This document shows, in pieces, positions 17,748 through 24,683 of a DNA stretch of 40,760 nucleotides; the stretch's first letter is position 1, and every line of letters begins with the position of its first letter. Made by a program: the position numbers and the translations under genes. The notes beneath the pieces are model-generated. The model was not told where the DNA came from. It was given only the letters and a program-made list of their open reading frames with translations, and ran no database searches. The DNA comes from CAYMWF01 sp964394085 [NCBI: uncultured Gemmatimonadota bacterium] (GTDB taxonomy: Bacteria; GCA-2686955; CAYMWF01), in contig CAYMWF010000044.1 in assembly GCA_964394085.1 (NCBI GenBank), positions 1-40,760 on the forward strand, in the 5' to 3' direction.

Positions 17748-18152
17748 ATGTCAAGCTCTGAGAAATCGAAAAAAATCCTCGTGATCGATGACGAGAGGGA
17801 TACAGTAGTCTACATGGAGACGCTTTTGCAGGATAATGGGTACGAAACCGTATCCGCAGCCGACGGCGAAGAGGGCCTGGATAAGATCAAATCAGAGGAT
17901 CCGGACCTGGTGATCCTCGATGTTTCCATGCCGCAGAAATCCGGCCTGAAGTTTTACAAAGAAGTGAAAGCTGATTCGAAGCTGGCTGAAATACCGGTGT
18001 TTTTCGTTACGGGTGTAACAGGCGTGGGAGACACTTACGCTCTTAAGAAAATCATCGATCGCCGCGGCAACCTCCCCGACCCGGAAGGCTTTTTCCCGAA
18101 ACCGGTCGATCGCGATGAGTTCCTGAAAGCGATAGAAAAACAGTTAAGCTAG
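17748..18152 (+). CDS. Stand-alone receiver-domain response regulator
   Basis: The 134 residues form a single receiver domain with the acidic pair D14/D15, phospho-acceptor D58 (ILDVSMPQKSG), T88 and K118, all intact. No output domain is present. Between beta-4 and beta-5 it has a longer stretch than CheY (about residues 91-115, KKIIDRRGNLPDPEGFFPKPV). A related stretch occurs in the receiver fused to the DsrK-like protein at 19786-21549. GGGAGG (17735-17740) supports the ATG at 17748. It follows the DsrMK-like pair by 66 bp and probably controls it by protein contact. Confidence 0.85.
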   Translation: MSSSEKSKKILVIDDERDTVVYMETLLQDNGYETVSAADGEEGLDKIKSEDPDLVILDVSMPQKSGLKFYKEVKADSKLAEIPVFFVTGVTGVGDTYALKKIIDRRGNLPDPEGFFPKPVDRDEFLKAIEKQLS

Positions 18153-18259
18153 AGATTGAAGCTACATAGATAGTCTATCTCTCGAACAGCTGACTTCGAT
18201 CTACCTGAAGCCGCGCCGTTTGATGGTCGGTTGCCAAAGTCCTTCTTGAAATGCGATTT

Positions 18260-19699
18260 TTACTCCGGAACCCTTTCCACGGGTTCCGGAATTTCGTTGG
18301 GGGCTTTTCGCGGCATGGTGACGGTAAATTTGCTGCCCATTCCTTCCAGCGATTGAATCTCTATTCCGCCGCCATGCGATTGTGCAATCTTGTTGGCGAT
18401 GAACAGACCGAGCCCTGTGCCGCCGGCGCCCTTGGACGAAAAAAACAGGCTCAATGCTTTCTCTTTTGTTTCCCGGTCCATGCCGATGCCATTGTCTGAA
18501 ATCTCGAACACAACATTGTCTGCCTGGCCCCTGGCTTCGATTGTGACTGCATGATGTTCCCGTTTGGTGTCCAGTCTGCATGCATCGAACGAATTCTCCA
18601 GAAGATTGATCAGCATCGAGTGAACCGCGTGTTTATCCGCATCGAGCGAGCCGATATTCGAATCAACGGAGCGAGTGAATTCGATGTCGAGCTTGTCCGC
18701 CCTGCTTTTCAGCGAAGCCCAGAGTTCTTCTATGAACCCGGCAGGATCAACAGCCTCCCGGTCCGGCTCCCTGTCTTTGACGTAATAAAGGATATCCATG
18801 ACCATCGTTCGGATGCGGTTGAGGTTCCGGGTGGCGATATCCCAACCCTGATCGATCCTGTTCCTGTCATTCTTCTTGAGCCCTGAATTGACGAGATAGA
18901 TACCGCCGTCCAGGCTGTTTAACAGTCCTTTTATCCCGTGTGAAATGGTGCCTATCAGGATGCCTACGGATGACAGTTTGTCCTGCAGCTGTCGGATGGG
19001 AGTGATATCCACGCTCATTTCGATCACTCTGTCGATCCGTCCCTGCTCGTTCTTGATAGGCGCTGTGTACACCATCACATTCATCCGTTCATTGCTCCGG
19101 GATGTAACGACCTCTTCATGCGTATGGATCTCACCATCCTCGAAGGTCTTTCGCACGATACACGGTTCACATTCTCTTTTGCGGTGTTTGTATACTTCGT
19201 AGCATTTACTGTTGCGCGAAGATCCGAAAGCCTCCCGGTGCATCCGGTTGGAAGCTCGAATATTCAGATCCTCGTCCTGTATAGAGATGAAACAGGGTAC
19301 TTCATCGAACAGGAAGCGGAGTTTTTTCTCACTTTCGTGAAGCTGGTTTTGCAGGAGTTTGAATTCGGTCATGTCGATGGACATTTCCATCACTGCAGCG
19401 ATTTTACCCGTTTCGTCGCGAATCGGCGCCGTATTGGTGAGAACCCAGACCGACTTGCCGTCCAGGGTTTTCACAATTTCCTCGCTGCTATGTGAAAAGC
19501 CATCCTTGAAGGTTTGTTCTACAGGACATATCTCGCACTTCTCGGTGCGGTTCTTGTAAACTTCGTAGCAGTACTTACCTTCACCATTTCCGAATTCGTT
19601 TCTGAATTTTGTGTTTACAGCAATCAGCCGTAAATCTTTATCCTGGACCGAAAGATAACAGGGCAGGGCGTCGAAGTAGGTTTTAAAAATGTTATCCAT
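18260..19699 (-). CDS. Double-PAS histidine kinase
   Basis: Two PAS domains (about 1-120 and 135-240, numbered with the upstream TTG included) each contain C-x10-C-x2-C (C50/C61/C64 and C172/C183/C186). A dimerisation helix with H260 (GTISHGIKGLLN) follows, then an ATPase domain with N box (LLENSFDACR), G1 (SDNGIGMD) and G2 (GTGLGLFIANKI). No membrane segment is seen, so it senses a cytoplasmic signal. The paired cysteines suggest redox or metal sensing. I prefer the ATG at 19699; a TTG at 19717 is possible. It is the last gene of the minus-strand unit and the likely kinase for both nearby receivers. Confidence 0.85.
   Translation of the reverse strand: MDNIFKTYFDALPCYLSVQDKDLRLIAVNTKFRNEFGNGEGKYCYEVYKNRTEKCEICPVEQTFKDGFSHSSEEIVKTLDGKSVWVLTNTAPIRDETGKIAAVMEMSIDMTEFKLLQNQLHESEKKLRFLFDEVPCFISIQDEDLNIRASNRMHREAFGSSRNSKCYEVYKHRKRECEPCIVRKTFEDGEIHTHEEVVTSRSNERMNVMVYTAPIKNEQGRIDRVIEMSVDITPIRQLQDKLSSVGILIGTISHGIKGLLNSLDGGIYLVNSGLKKNDRNRIDQGWDIATRNLNRIRTMVMDILYYVKDREPDREAVDPAGFIEELWASLKSRADKLDIEFTRSVDSNIGSLDADKHAVHSMLINLLENSFDACRLDTKREHHAVTIEARGQADNVVFEISDNGIGMDRETKEKALSLFFSSKGAGGTGLGLFIANKIAQSHGGGIEIQSLEGMGSKFTVTMPRKAPNEIPEPVERVPE
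18265..18289. other. 9-bp perfect inverted repeat at the 3' end of the histidine kinase gene
   Basis: CCGGAACCC (18265-18273) and GGGTTCCGG (18281-18289) enclose a 7-base loop, ending five bases before the kinase stop codon. No T-run follows on either strand, so it is at best a bidirectional stabilising hairpin between converging genes. Confidence 0.4.
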
Positions 19700-19785
19700 A
19701 ACACAATCCGGTATCAAGGCTGGAATCGGTCGAACATACCCTGGCCTGCATACAAGGGCAAGGGAGACAACAAGTCCTGATAATA

Positions 19786-21549
19786 TTAACGCTCGGCTTT
19801 GAGCTCTAGAATCTTTCTGATGTTCAGGAGCAGTCCCTCTTCTGTTATCGGTTTGTCAAGGTAACCCTCCGGAGGTGTCACCGAACGATCGTATATCAAT
19901 TTCCTGAGTTCAGGTTTTCCCGTGATAATACAAACAGGAAGCGATTTCAGATCAGGATCCTTTCTGAAGAATTCGAAAACTTCGGTTCCGGATTTACCAG
20001 GCATCGATAGATCCAGCGTGACCAGATCCGGCTTCTCTTTCCTTGCTATTTCTATGGCTGTGTCACCACCGTAAGCTTTGAAGACCTGCGCTCCGTTGTC
20101 CTCCAGCACGGTTGATACGAAAACGACGAAATCGGGTTCATCATCGGTAACCAGAATCTTCCGCCCTTGAAGAATCAGTTCGGGTTCAACGGCCGGCACT
20201 TCGACAGCCACCTCGGGAACAGCGGGCTCCCTCTCGATGATCAGAGCGTTTGCCACAAGGTTGACCAGCTGAGTGACCTCCATGTCGATCTTGTAGTGTT
20301 TTATCACGTCCGCCAGACCGTCGACACAGTTGTGGCACGATGTGACTACGACATTGGCCCCGGTGGCTTTAAGCTGGTCAGCCTTGACACTGCCGGATTT
20401 CAACCGTTCGGGAGTATATTCGGACATCGACATCGCCCCGCCGCCGCCCGTGCAGCAGTAATTCTCCGCCCTGTTCGGATACATTTCACGAAAATCATCA
20501 ACTACGAGGCTAAGGAGTTCGCGGGGTTCTTCGAACAATCCGCAGCTGCGCGCGTTGTTGCAGGAATCGTGGAATGTGTAGGAAGCAGTATTCTTGGTTT
20601 TATCAACCTTGATACGTCCTTCCTTTATATACCGGAGCATGGTGACGACCGCGCTTTCCATTTCAACGGGATTATCCCACTTGGCCCAGTTGGGGCCTTC
20701 GCACATGGTCGAACGGTATCCATGACCGCACTCGGACATGACGACTTTCTTAGCATTTAATTCTATTGCTTTTTCGTAAGGGCGGCGGGCGACGGCGGCG
20801 CCGAGTTCGTCGTCCCCCGAGAAAAGGCCGAAATTGGTCATATCCCATCCTTCGCTCGGCATCATCCAGTTTTCGCCGGCGGCGTAGAATATCTTGGCCG
20901 CGTCCGCAATCGAGCGGGGATCGTATTTCACTTCCCGGGGATTGATGGTGTACATGATTTCTGCATCTTTTTTATCGATCGGGATGACGACTTCAGGGTC
21001 TTCGAGCTCGTCCTCCAATTCCTCGCTCATCCACTCGAGGGTGTCGATATAATCCTCTTTCAGAACACCCATCTGGTTGCCGATTTCCCATTGATCCTTG
21101 CTGACCACGGCCACGCCCTCGGGCATGATGCCGACGGAAACCAGGAGACCGCGCGCCATCCGGTTGAAAGTCGCGAAGTCGACGCCCATGGGGCAGTTGA
21201 AGGAGCAGCGCCTGCAGTTGGTGCACTTGCCGAAAACAATATCCTTTAATTCTTCCAGCTCCTCGTCCGTTTTAAGGTTCTTGGCGCCGACCCACCAGGG
21301 AAAGATTTTACCCAGGTTGAACCCGTCGTAGTTTCGCCTGAAGAGCTTACGAAGCCGGTCGGCTTTGTAAGCGGGAGCATATGTAGGGTCGTCCGGGTTG
21401 GCCAGGACGTAGTGACAGGCTTCGGTGCACATGCCGCAGTGCACGCAGGCCCAGAGCGAACCGGCGACCTGCCTGTTGACCTTTTTACCCAGACGATCCA
21501 GAACTTTCTGGACTTTGCGCGATTTGGCAGAAGTAGCGGTAGTACTCAT
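19786..21549 (-). CDS. DsrK/HdrD-like iron-sulfur protein fused to a receiver domain
   Basis: Residues 1-440 are a DsrK-type subunit: C35/C38/C41/C45 and C109/C112/C115/C119 for [4Fe-4S] clusters, then CCG-type blocks (HDSCNNARSC, NYCCTGGGGAM, TSCHNCVDG). After a Pro/Val/Glu-rich linker, residues 462-587 form a complete receiver domain with D469/D470, phospho-acceptor D513, T543 and K566. DsrK or HdrD proteins normally end after the CCG domain, so this is a true fusion. The frame is continuous, with no break at the junction. It lies 47 bp after the DsrM-like gene and 68-86 bp before the histidine kinase. Phosphorylation would be expected to gate electron flow or assembly. Confidence 0.85.
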   Translation of the reverse strand: MSTTATSAKSRKVQKVLDRLGKKVNRQVAGSLWACVHCGMCTEACHYVLANPDDPTYAPAYKADRLRKLFRRNYDGFNLGKIFPWWVGAKNLKTDEELEELKDIVFGKCTNCRRCSFNCPMGVDFATFNRMARGLLVSVGIMPEGVAVVSKDQWEIGNQMGVLKEDYIDTLEWMSEELEDELEDPEVVIPIDKKDAEIMYTINPREVKYDPRSIADAAKIFYAAGENWMMPSEGWDMTNFGLFSGDDELGAAVARRPYEKAIELNAKKVVMSECGHGYRSTMCEGPNWAKWDNPVEMESAVVTMLRYIKEGRIKVDKTKNTASYTFHDSCNNARSCGLFEEPRELLSLVVDDFREMYPNRAENYCCTGGGGAMSMSEYTPERLKSGSVKADQLKATGANVVVTSCHNCVDGLADVIKHYKIDMEVTQLVNLVANALIIEREPAVPEVAVEVPAVEPELILQGRKILVTDDEPDFVVFVSTVLEDNGAQVFKAYGGDTAIEIARKEKPDLVTLDLSMPGKSGTEVFEFFRKDPDLKSLPVCIITGKPELRKLIYDRSVTPPEGYLDKPITEEGLLLNIRKILELKAER

Positions 21550-21596
21550 TGGAGTTCTCCAAGTTTATTGCTTCTTGATACTGTCTTGAGTGACGG

Positions 21597-22283
21597 TCAT
21601 TGGTCACCTTTATTCTGTCTGACCGGAAAAACGCCCCGACGGCCCATGCTTTTACCGAAGTAGTAGCGTGTGAACGGGTAGTAGACGTAGTGCATGATCT
21701 TGCTGAAAGGCACGTATACATGAAAGAATGCGGTCAGGAAAAAGAAGGTCAGCAAGGCGCCTTCTCCCTGCTCTATATTGTTCGGTGCAGCCAGGATTCC
21801 TATCACGAAGAGCACATCCAGCATAGCGACCGAGAAGTAATCGTCGGGCGAACTGATGGCGCGGATATGTTTGTTGAATATTCTGCGGAACAATCGATAG
21901 ATTCCCACAACAAAAGCGGCACCCATCATAACCTGGAGGATCCTGACAAGAGCTATATTTTTTAAAACCTCCGGAGTGTAGGGTATGACCACCGTAAGCG
22001 CGATCACTGCGACCATCCCAAGGTGGAAAATGATGAACTGGGCGTAAAAGAAAGGCTTCTTCCTGGTGCTCTCCATCGACTGCGGCATCGCTATGTTCGC
22101 CCAGGAGTAGAGGACACCTTTTGCCTGGGTGGTGTTTAATGATCCTGTAGGAGCTTGCCTTTCAACACCTGCTGCGTAAGTCAGCAGGTGTATGACGCGA
22201 TAGGTATATACGGTAACCATGATCAGCTTGCAGGCTATTGCAAACGGATGCTCTACGAAATGCAGCAGAGGGCTCATTTCCAT
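21597..22283 (-). CDS. Short DsrM/NarI-like membrane subunit
   Basis: The 228-residue protein has about five hydrophobic helices with histidines near both ends of the bundle (HFVEHPFAIACK, QFIIFHLGM, FFHVYVPFSKIMHYVYYPF), as in heme b-containing NarI/HdrE/DsrM relatives. It lacks the long N-terminal loop of the 15127 homologue. AGGAG precedes the ATG. It should anchor the receiver-fused DsrK-like subunit encoded next and connect it to the quinone pool. Confidence 0.8.
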   Translation of the reverse strand: MEMSPLLHFVEHPFAIACKLIMVTVYTYRVIHLLTYAAGVERQAPTGSLNTTQAKGVLYSWANIAMPQSMESTRKKPFFYAQFIIFHLGMVAVIALTVVIPYTPEVLKNIALVRILQVMMGAAFVVGIYRLFRRIFNKHIRAISSPDDYFSVAMLDVLFVIGILAAPNNIEQGEGALLTFFFLTAFFHVYVPFSKIMHYVYYPFTRYYFGKSMGRRGVFPVRQNKGDQ

Positions 22284-22307
22284 GATTGTTCTCCTGGTGG
22301 GCCGTTG

Positions 22308-22847
22308 CTAGTTGGCTTTTATTAGTTTCTCGAAAGGACGGTACTGGTTGGTGTCGAACGGGACGATGACAACCTCCCTTAAACCGGTTTCATTCTTCAG
22401 GTAACCTTTAATAGTATCCATCATCACCCGGGCACAGAGATCCAGAGGTATCCCGTAGAATCCGGCGCCCATCGCCGGGAAGGCCAGGGTTTCGATCCCT
22501 TTTTCATCCGCTCTCTTGAGCGAATTCAGAATCGTGGTCCGGAGTTTGCCTTCAGTATCATCCTCCCGGAATTTCGGGCCGACGGCATGAACGATGTATT
22601 TGGCTTTCATTTTACCGGCAGAACTCACTACAGCCTCACCGGTGGGAAGTGGCGCCAGCTCCTTGAGCTCCTCTTCGACGGACTTCCCGGCCCTCATTGA
22701 AATTGCGGTTCCGAAGCCGGAACCCAGTGCCAGATTCTCGTCGGCGTAAAAAACGAAAGCATCGACTTCGAGATCGGTAATGTCGTCCTTTTTAAGACTT
22801 AGTGTGCTCTTGTTTACCTCAACGGTTTCCTTTTCGGATTCCGGCAT
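22308..22847 (-). CDS. Macrodomain (ADP-ribose-binding) protein
   Basis: The 179-residue protein shows macrodomain landmarks: VDAFVFYADENLALGSGFGTAI near 30-50, PTGEAVVSSAGKM, YIVHAVGP and AFPAMGAGFYGIPLD. Family members bind ADP-ribose or hydrolyse ADP-ribosylation or O-acetyl-ADP-ribose. The ATG at 22847 lies 2 bp after the MerR stop codon, and its ribosome-binding site (GGAAGGAGG) is inside the last MerR codons, so translation is coupled. Its presence inside a DsrMK-like operon is unusual and could mean NAD- or ADP-ribose-linked control. Confidence 0.85.
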   Translation of the reverse strand: MPESEKETVEVNKSTLSLKKDDITDLEVDAFVFYADENLALGSGFGTAISMRAGKSVEEELKELAPLPTGEAVVSSAGKMKAKYIVHAVGPKFREDDTEGKLRTTILNSLKRADEKGIETLAFPAMGAGFYGIPLDLCARVMMDTIKGYLKNETGLREVVIVPFDTNQYRPFEKLIKAN

Positions 22848-22849
22848 TT

Positions 22850-23356
22850 CTATCCTCCTTCCGTGCATCTCTTCGTCAGAAAGGCGCTCATGTTGCGTCT
22901 CCTTTCCTCAACCAGCTGCCGGTCGTACAGCAGATGCTTGATATCCTCGATGCACAGAGTTCCGAACCTGTAGATGTCACATTTCCTGCAGTCATCGTTG
23001 CGCAGCTTGCAATCGAGATGCTTGATCGTCCAGCAGGATCGTGTAGATTCTTTGTACGCTTCACATTCATCACGGGCTTTCTCGCTGCATTGATAGAAGT
23101 TCCAGCATGGCAGCAGAGACTGCAACCGCCGAATGCCTTCTATGTTCAGCCCGACATCATGAATCAAGTGTTTGATGTGTTGAACCCGGTATACGTCTTC
23201 CTGCGAGAACAGACGCCGACCCGATGCGGTGCGGTGCGGGATTATCAAACCTTCGGTTTCATATTTTCTTACCGCCGATAATGATAAACCAACCTTTTCG
23301 GCCAATACACCGATCGGAATCACGGGGTCGTTTAAAATGGAATTACCTAGTTCCAA
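22850..23356 (-). CDS. MerR-family regulator with a Cys-rich C-terminal domain
   Basis: Residues 10-80 are a MerR DNA-binding domain (IGVLAEKVGLSLSAVRKYE, then RRLFSQEDV). The effector part has cysteines at 84, 90, 98, 108, 116, 123, 126 and 135, with two CW dipeptides (C84-W and C108-W). This resembles the 'two-CW' Cys-rich domain seen in signalling proteins of sulfate reducers. It probably binds metal or an iron-sulfur cluster and senses redox or metal. I use the TTG at 23356 because GAGGT stands 5 bases upstream and no ATG is near. It heads the macro-dsrM-like-dsrK-like-kinase operon, which it is likely to control. Confidence 0.8.
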   Translation of the reverse strand: MELGNSILNDPVIPIGVLAEKVGLSLSAVRKYETEGLIIPHRTASGRRLFSQEDVYRVQHIKHLIHDVGLNIEGIRRLQSLLPCWNFYQCSEKARDECEAYKESTRSCWTIKHLDCKLRNDDCRKCDIYRFGTLCIEDIKHLLYDRQLVEERRRNMSAFLTKRCTEGG

Positions 23357-23378
23357 TACTTACCTCGTAGTGAAGAAA

Positions 23379-23399
23379 ATCAGGCACGAACGGCCTGAT
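23379..23399 (-). other. Stem-loop in the merR leader
   Basis: ATCAGGC (23379-23385) and GCCTGAT (23393-23399) with a 7-base loop form a perfect stem in the 5' untranslated region, about 25 bases before the TTG start. It is not followed by a T-run. Confidence 0.5.
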
Positions 23400-23422
23400 C
23401 CGATTCCATTAAAACACGCGGC

Positions 23423-23451
23423 AGTATAGAAAAGTTGCACTTTTTTGTCAA
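23423..23451 (-). promoter_or_regulatory. Promoter with a MerR-style dyad in its spacer
   Basis: Read on the minus strand, TTGACA (23451-23446) and TATACT (23428-23423) are 17 bp apart. The spacer contains the perfect dyad AAAAGT-TGC-ACTTTT (23430-23444). MerR proteins bind dyads between -35 and -10, so this is a strong candidate for autoregulation. The usual MerR spacer is 19-20 bp; 17 bp is the normal sigma-70 length, so repression may be the main effect. Confidence 0.7.
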
Positions 23452-23835
23452 GGTTTTCTTCACTCGAGAATTTGCATTGTTTGAGTTTATGAATCGTATC
23501 AAGCGAGTCGCTTATGTGTCCCCTGCCGCTTTCGAGATAGAAAGGAATGCACATAGAGCCTGGCGCTGAGCCGCTTTATAAATGTCTGTTTTCACGGGCC
23601 ATATTAATCAGATTTGAATTCCTGTTGATGTCGGTTCTCATTCTGAGGGTATGAATGGGGTGGGGGATTAGGGAATCGTTCGGGAGGGGCGTTTCTCTGA
23701 TTTTCCTGCCGGTGTCTTTTCCAATGAACCGAATTACAAGTATCTTTTCCTGAACTCCTTAAACATTGTCTTCCTGATATTGAATGATTTCCAGGATTCT
23801 CTTTGTTGAAAACTCTGTGGTTTAATAGATCGGTT
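23452..23835. other. Intergenic region between merR and the cNMP-domain gene
   Basis: These 384 bases hold no supported gene. Short frames lack ribosome-binding sites and family motifs. No clear terminator or repeat was seen. Confidence 0.4.
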
Positions 23836-24309
23836 TCAGTTCGTCCCCAAAGGAACATTCATGACTACTGCCTGCAGCTTCTTCATGGTTTGAATGTACC
23901 GATCGAAATAAATCTGGGAAATTCTGGTTTGAATCGCATGACCGAGTTTCGAATCGTCATCCATCAGCTTCTTCAGAGTCTTGGCTTTGATTTTCAGGAG
24001 TTCCGAATTTTCGGCGCAATGAGCGTCCAACGCGTAGGAATCCCTCCGGAAACAGATGCAGGTGCCGAACATGACTCCCGGCGCGACCTGATCGATGAGA
24101 ACGCTTACCCCTTCTTTCAAAGGAAGACGAAGTGTAACCTTTCCTTTCATGACACTGAAAAAGAATTCGGCAGGGGCGCCTTTCGAATAGACTGTTTCCC
24201 CTGATTTGAATCTGACGATTTCCGAAGTATTGCTGAGCGCGTCAACTTGCTTCGGGGTCAAGAACCGGAAAATTTCCTGACTTTTCATTTTCAATTTTTC
24301 TGTCTGCAT
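23836..24309 (-). CDS. Cyclic-nucleotide-binding-domain protein without HTH
   Basis: The 157-residue protein is a single Crp-type sensor domain (FKSGETVYSKGAPAEFFFSVMKGKVTL near 34-60, then PGVMFGTCICFRRDSYALDAHCAENSELLKI). It ends after the dimerisation-type helix, where Crp/Fnr proteins would continue into a winged helix. The stop is not followed by an in-frame HTH. It could be a stand-alone cNMP sensor or a truncated regulator. Three cysteines (in TCICF and HCAEN) would allow redox sensing. It is divergent from the sigma-54 activator. Confidence 0.8.
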   Translation of the reverse strand: MQTEKLKMKSQEIFRFLTPKQVDALSNTSEIVRFKSGETVYSKGAPAEFFFSVMKGKVTLRLPLKEGVSVLIDQVAPGVMFGTCICFRRDSYALDAHCAENSELLKIKAKTLKKLMDDDSKLGHAIQTRISQIYFDRYIQTMKKLQAVVMNVPLGTN

Positions 24310-24683
24310 GATTATCCTTCTTTCTGTTCGGCGCTTTCAATCAAGCGGCCACAATGGTACTGGTGAATCTCTCAATCAAGGAATTTGCTATAACTTCCTC
24401 CTTTGTGGCAGGCGGCCATCCAATTTCTCTATCACCCCCTGACAGAGCACCGATTATGCCAAGAGGGGTGCCGGCTATAAGGTAATTTGAGTAAAGTGAG
24501 TTACGCGATCAACACAGAAGGAGTGCGGCTTCAGAAGGTCTCAATAGTAGCAGGGATGCAACCCTTCCTGCCGGGAAGGATGCAATAATGCTACTTATCT
24601 ATAATGGCTGAAACGGTTTTTATCGCCCTGCATGCTTATGACATGGTATAGTTTTCCGGCGACATGAATAACGTTTTTCGCTG
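24310..24683 (+). other. Divergent intergenic region before the sigma-54 activator
   Basis: The 374 bases separate the cNMP-domain gene (minus) from the sigma-54 activator (plus). Apart from the nested inverted repeats listed separately I see no gene. I found no good GG-N10-GC sigma-54 promoter and no strong sigma-70 pair. Confidence 0.4.
24546..24595. promoter_or_regulatory. Nested inverted and direct repeats (candidate activator site)
   Basis: The outer arms AGTAGCA (24546-24552) and TGCTACT (24589-24595) enclose an inner CCTTCC (24563-24568)/GGAAGG (24574-24579) stem. GGATGCAA occurs twice in direct orientation (24554-24561 and 24578-24585). TGCAATAATGC at 24581-24591 recurs in reverse complement at 26116-26126 on the other side of the activator gene. 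It may bind the activator or act as a leader hairpin. Confidence 0.5.

Noticed and set aside
18168-18180. AGATAG-T-CTATCT palindrome after the receiver gene as a terminator
   Set aside because: It is a weak A/T stem without G/C pairs or a following T-run.
23604-23858. 84-codon minus-strand frame as the missing HTH of the cNMP protein
   Set aside because: The translation has no helix-turn-helix pattern and overlaps the cNMP gene end in a different frame.
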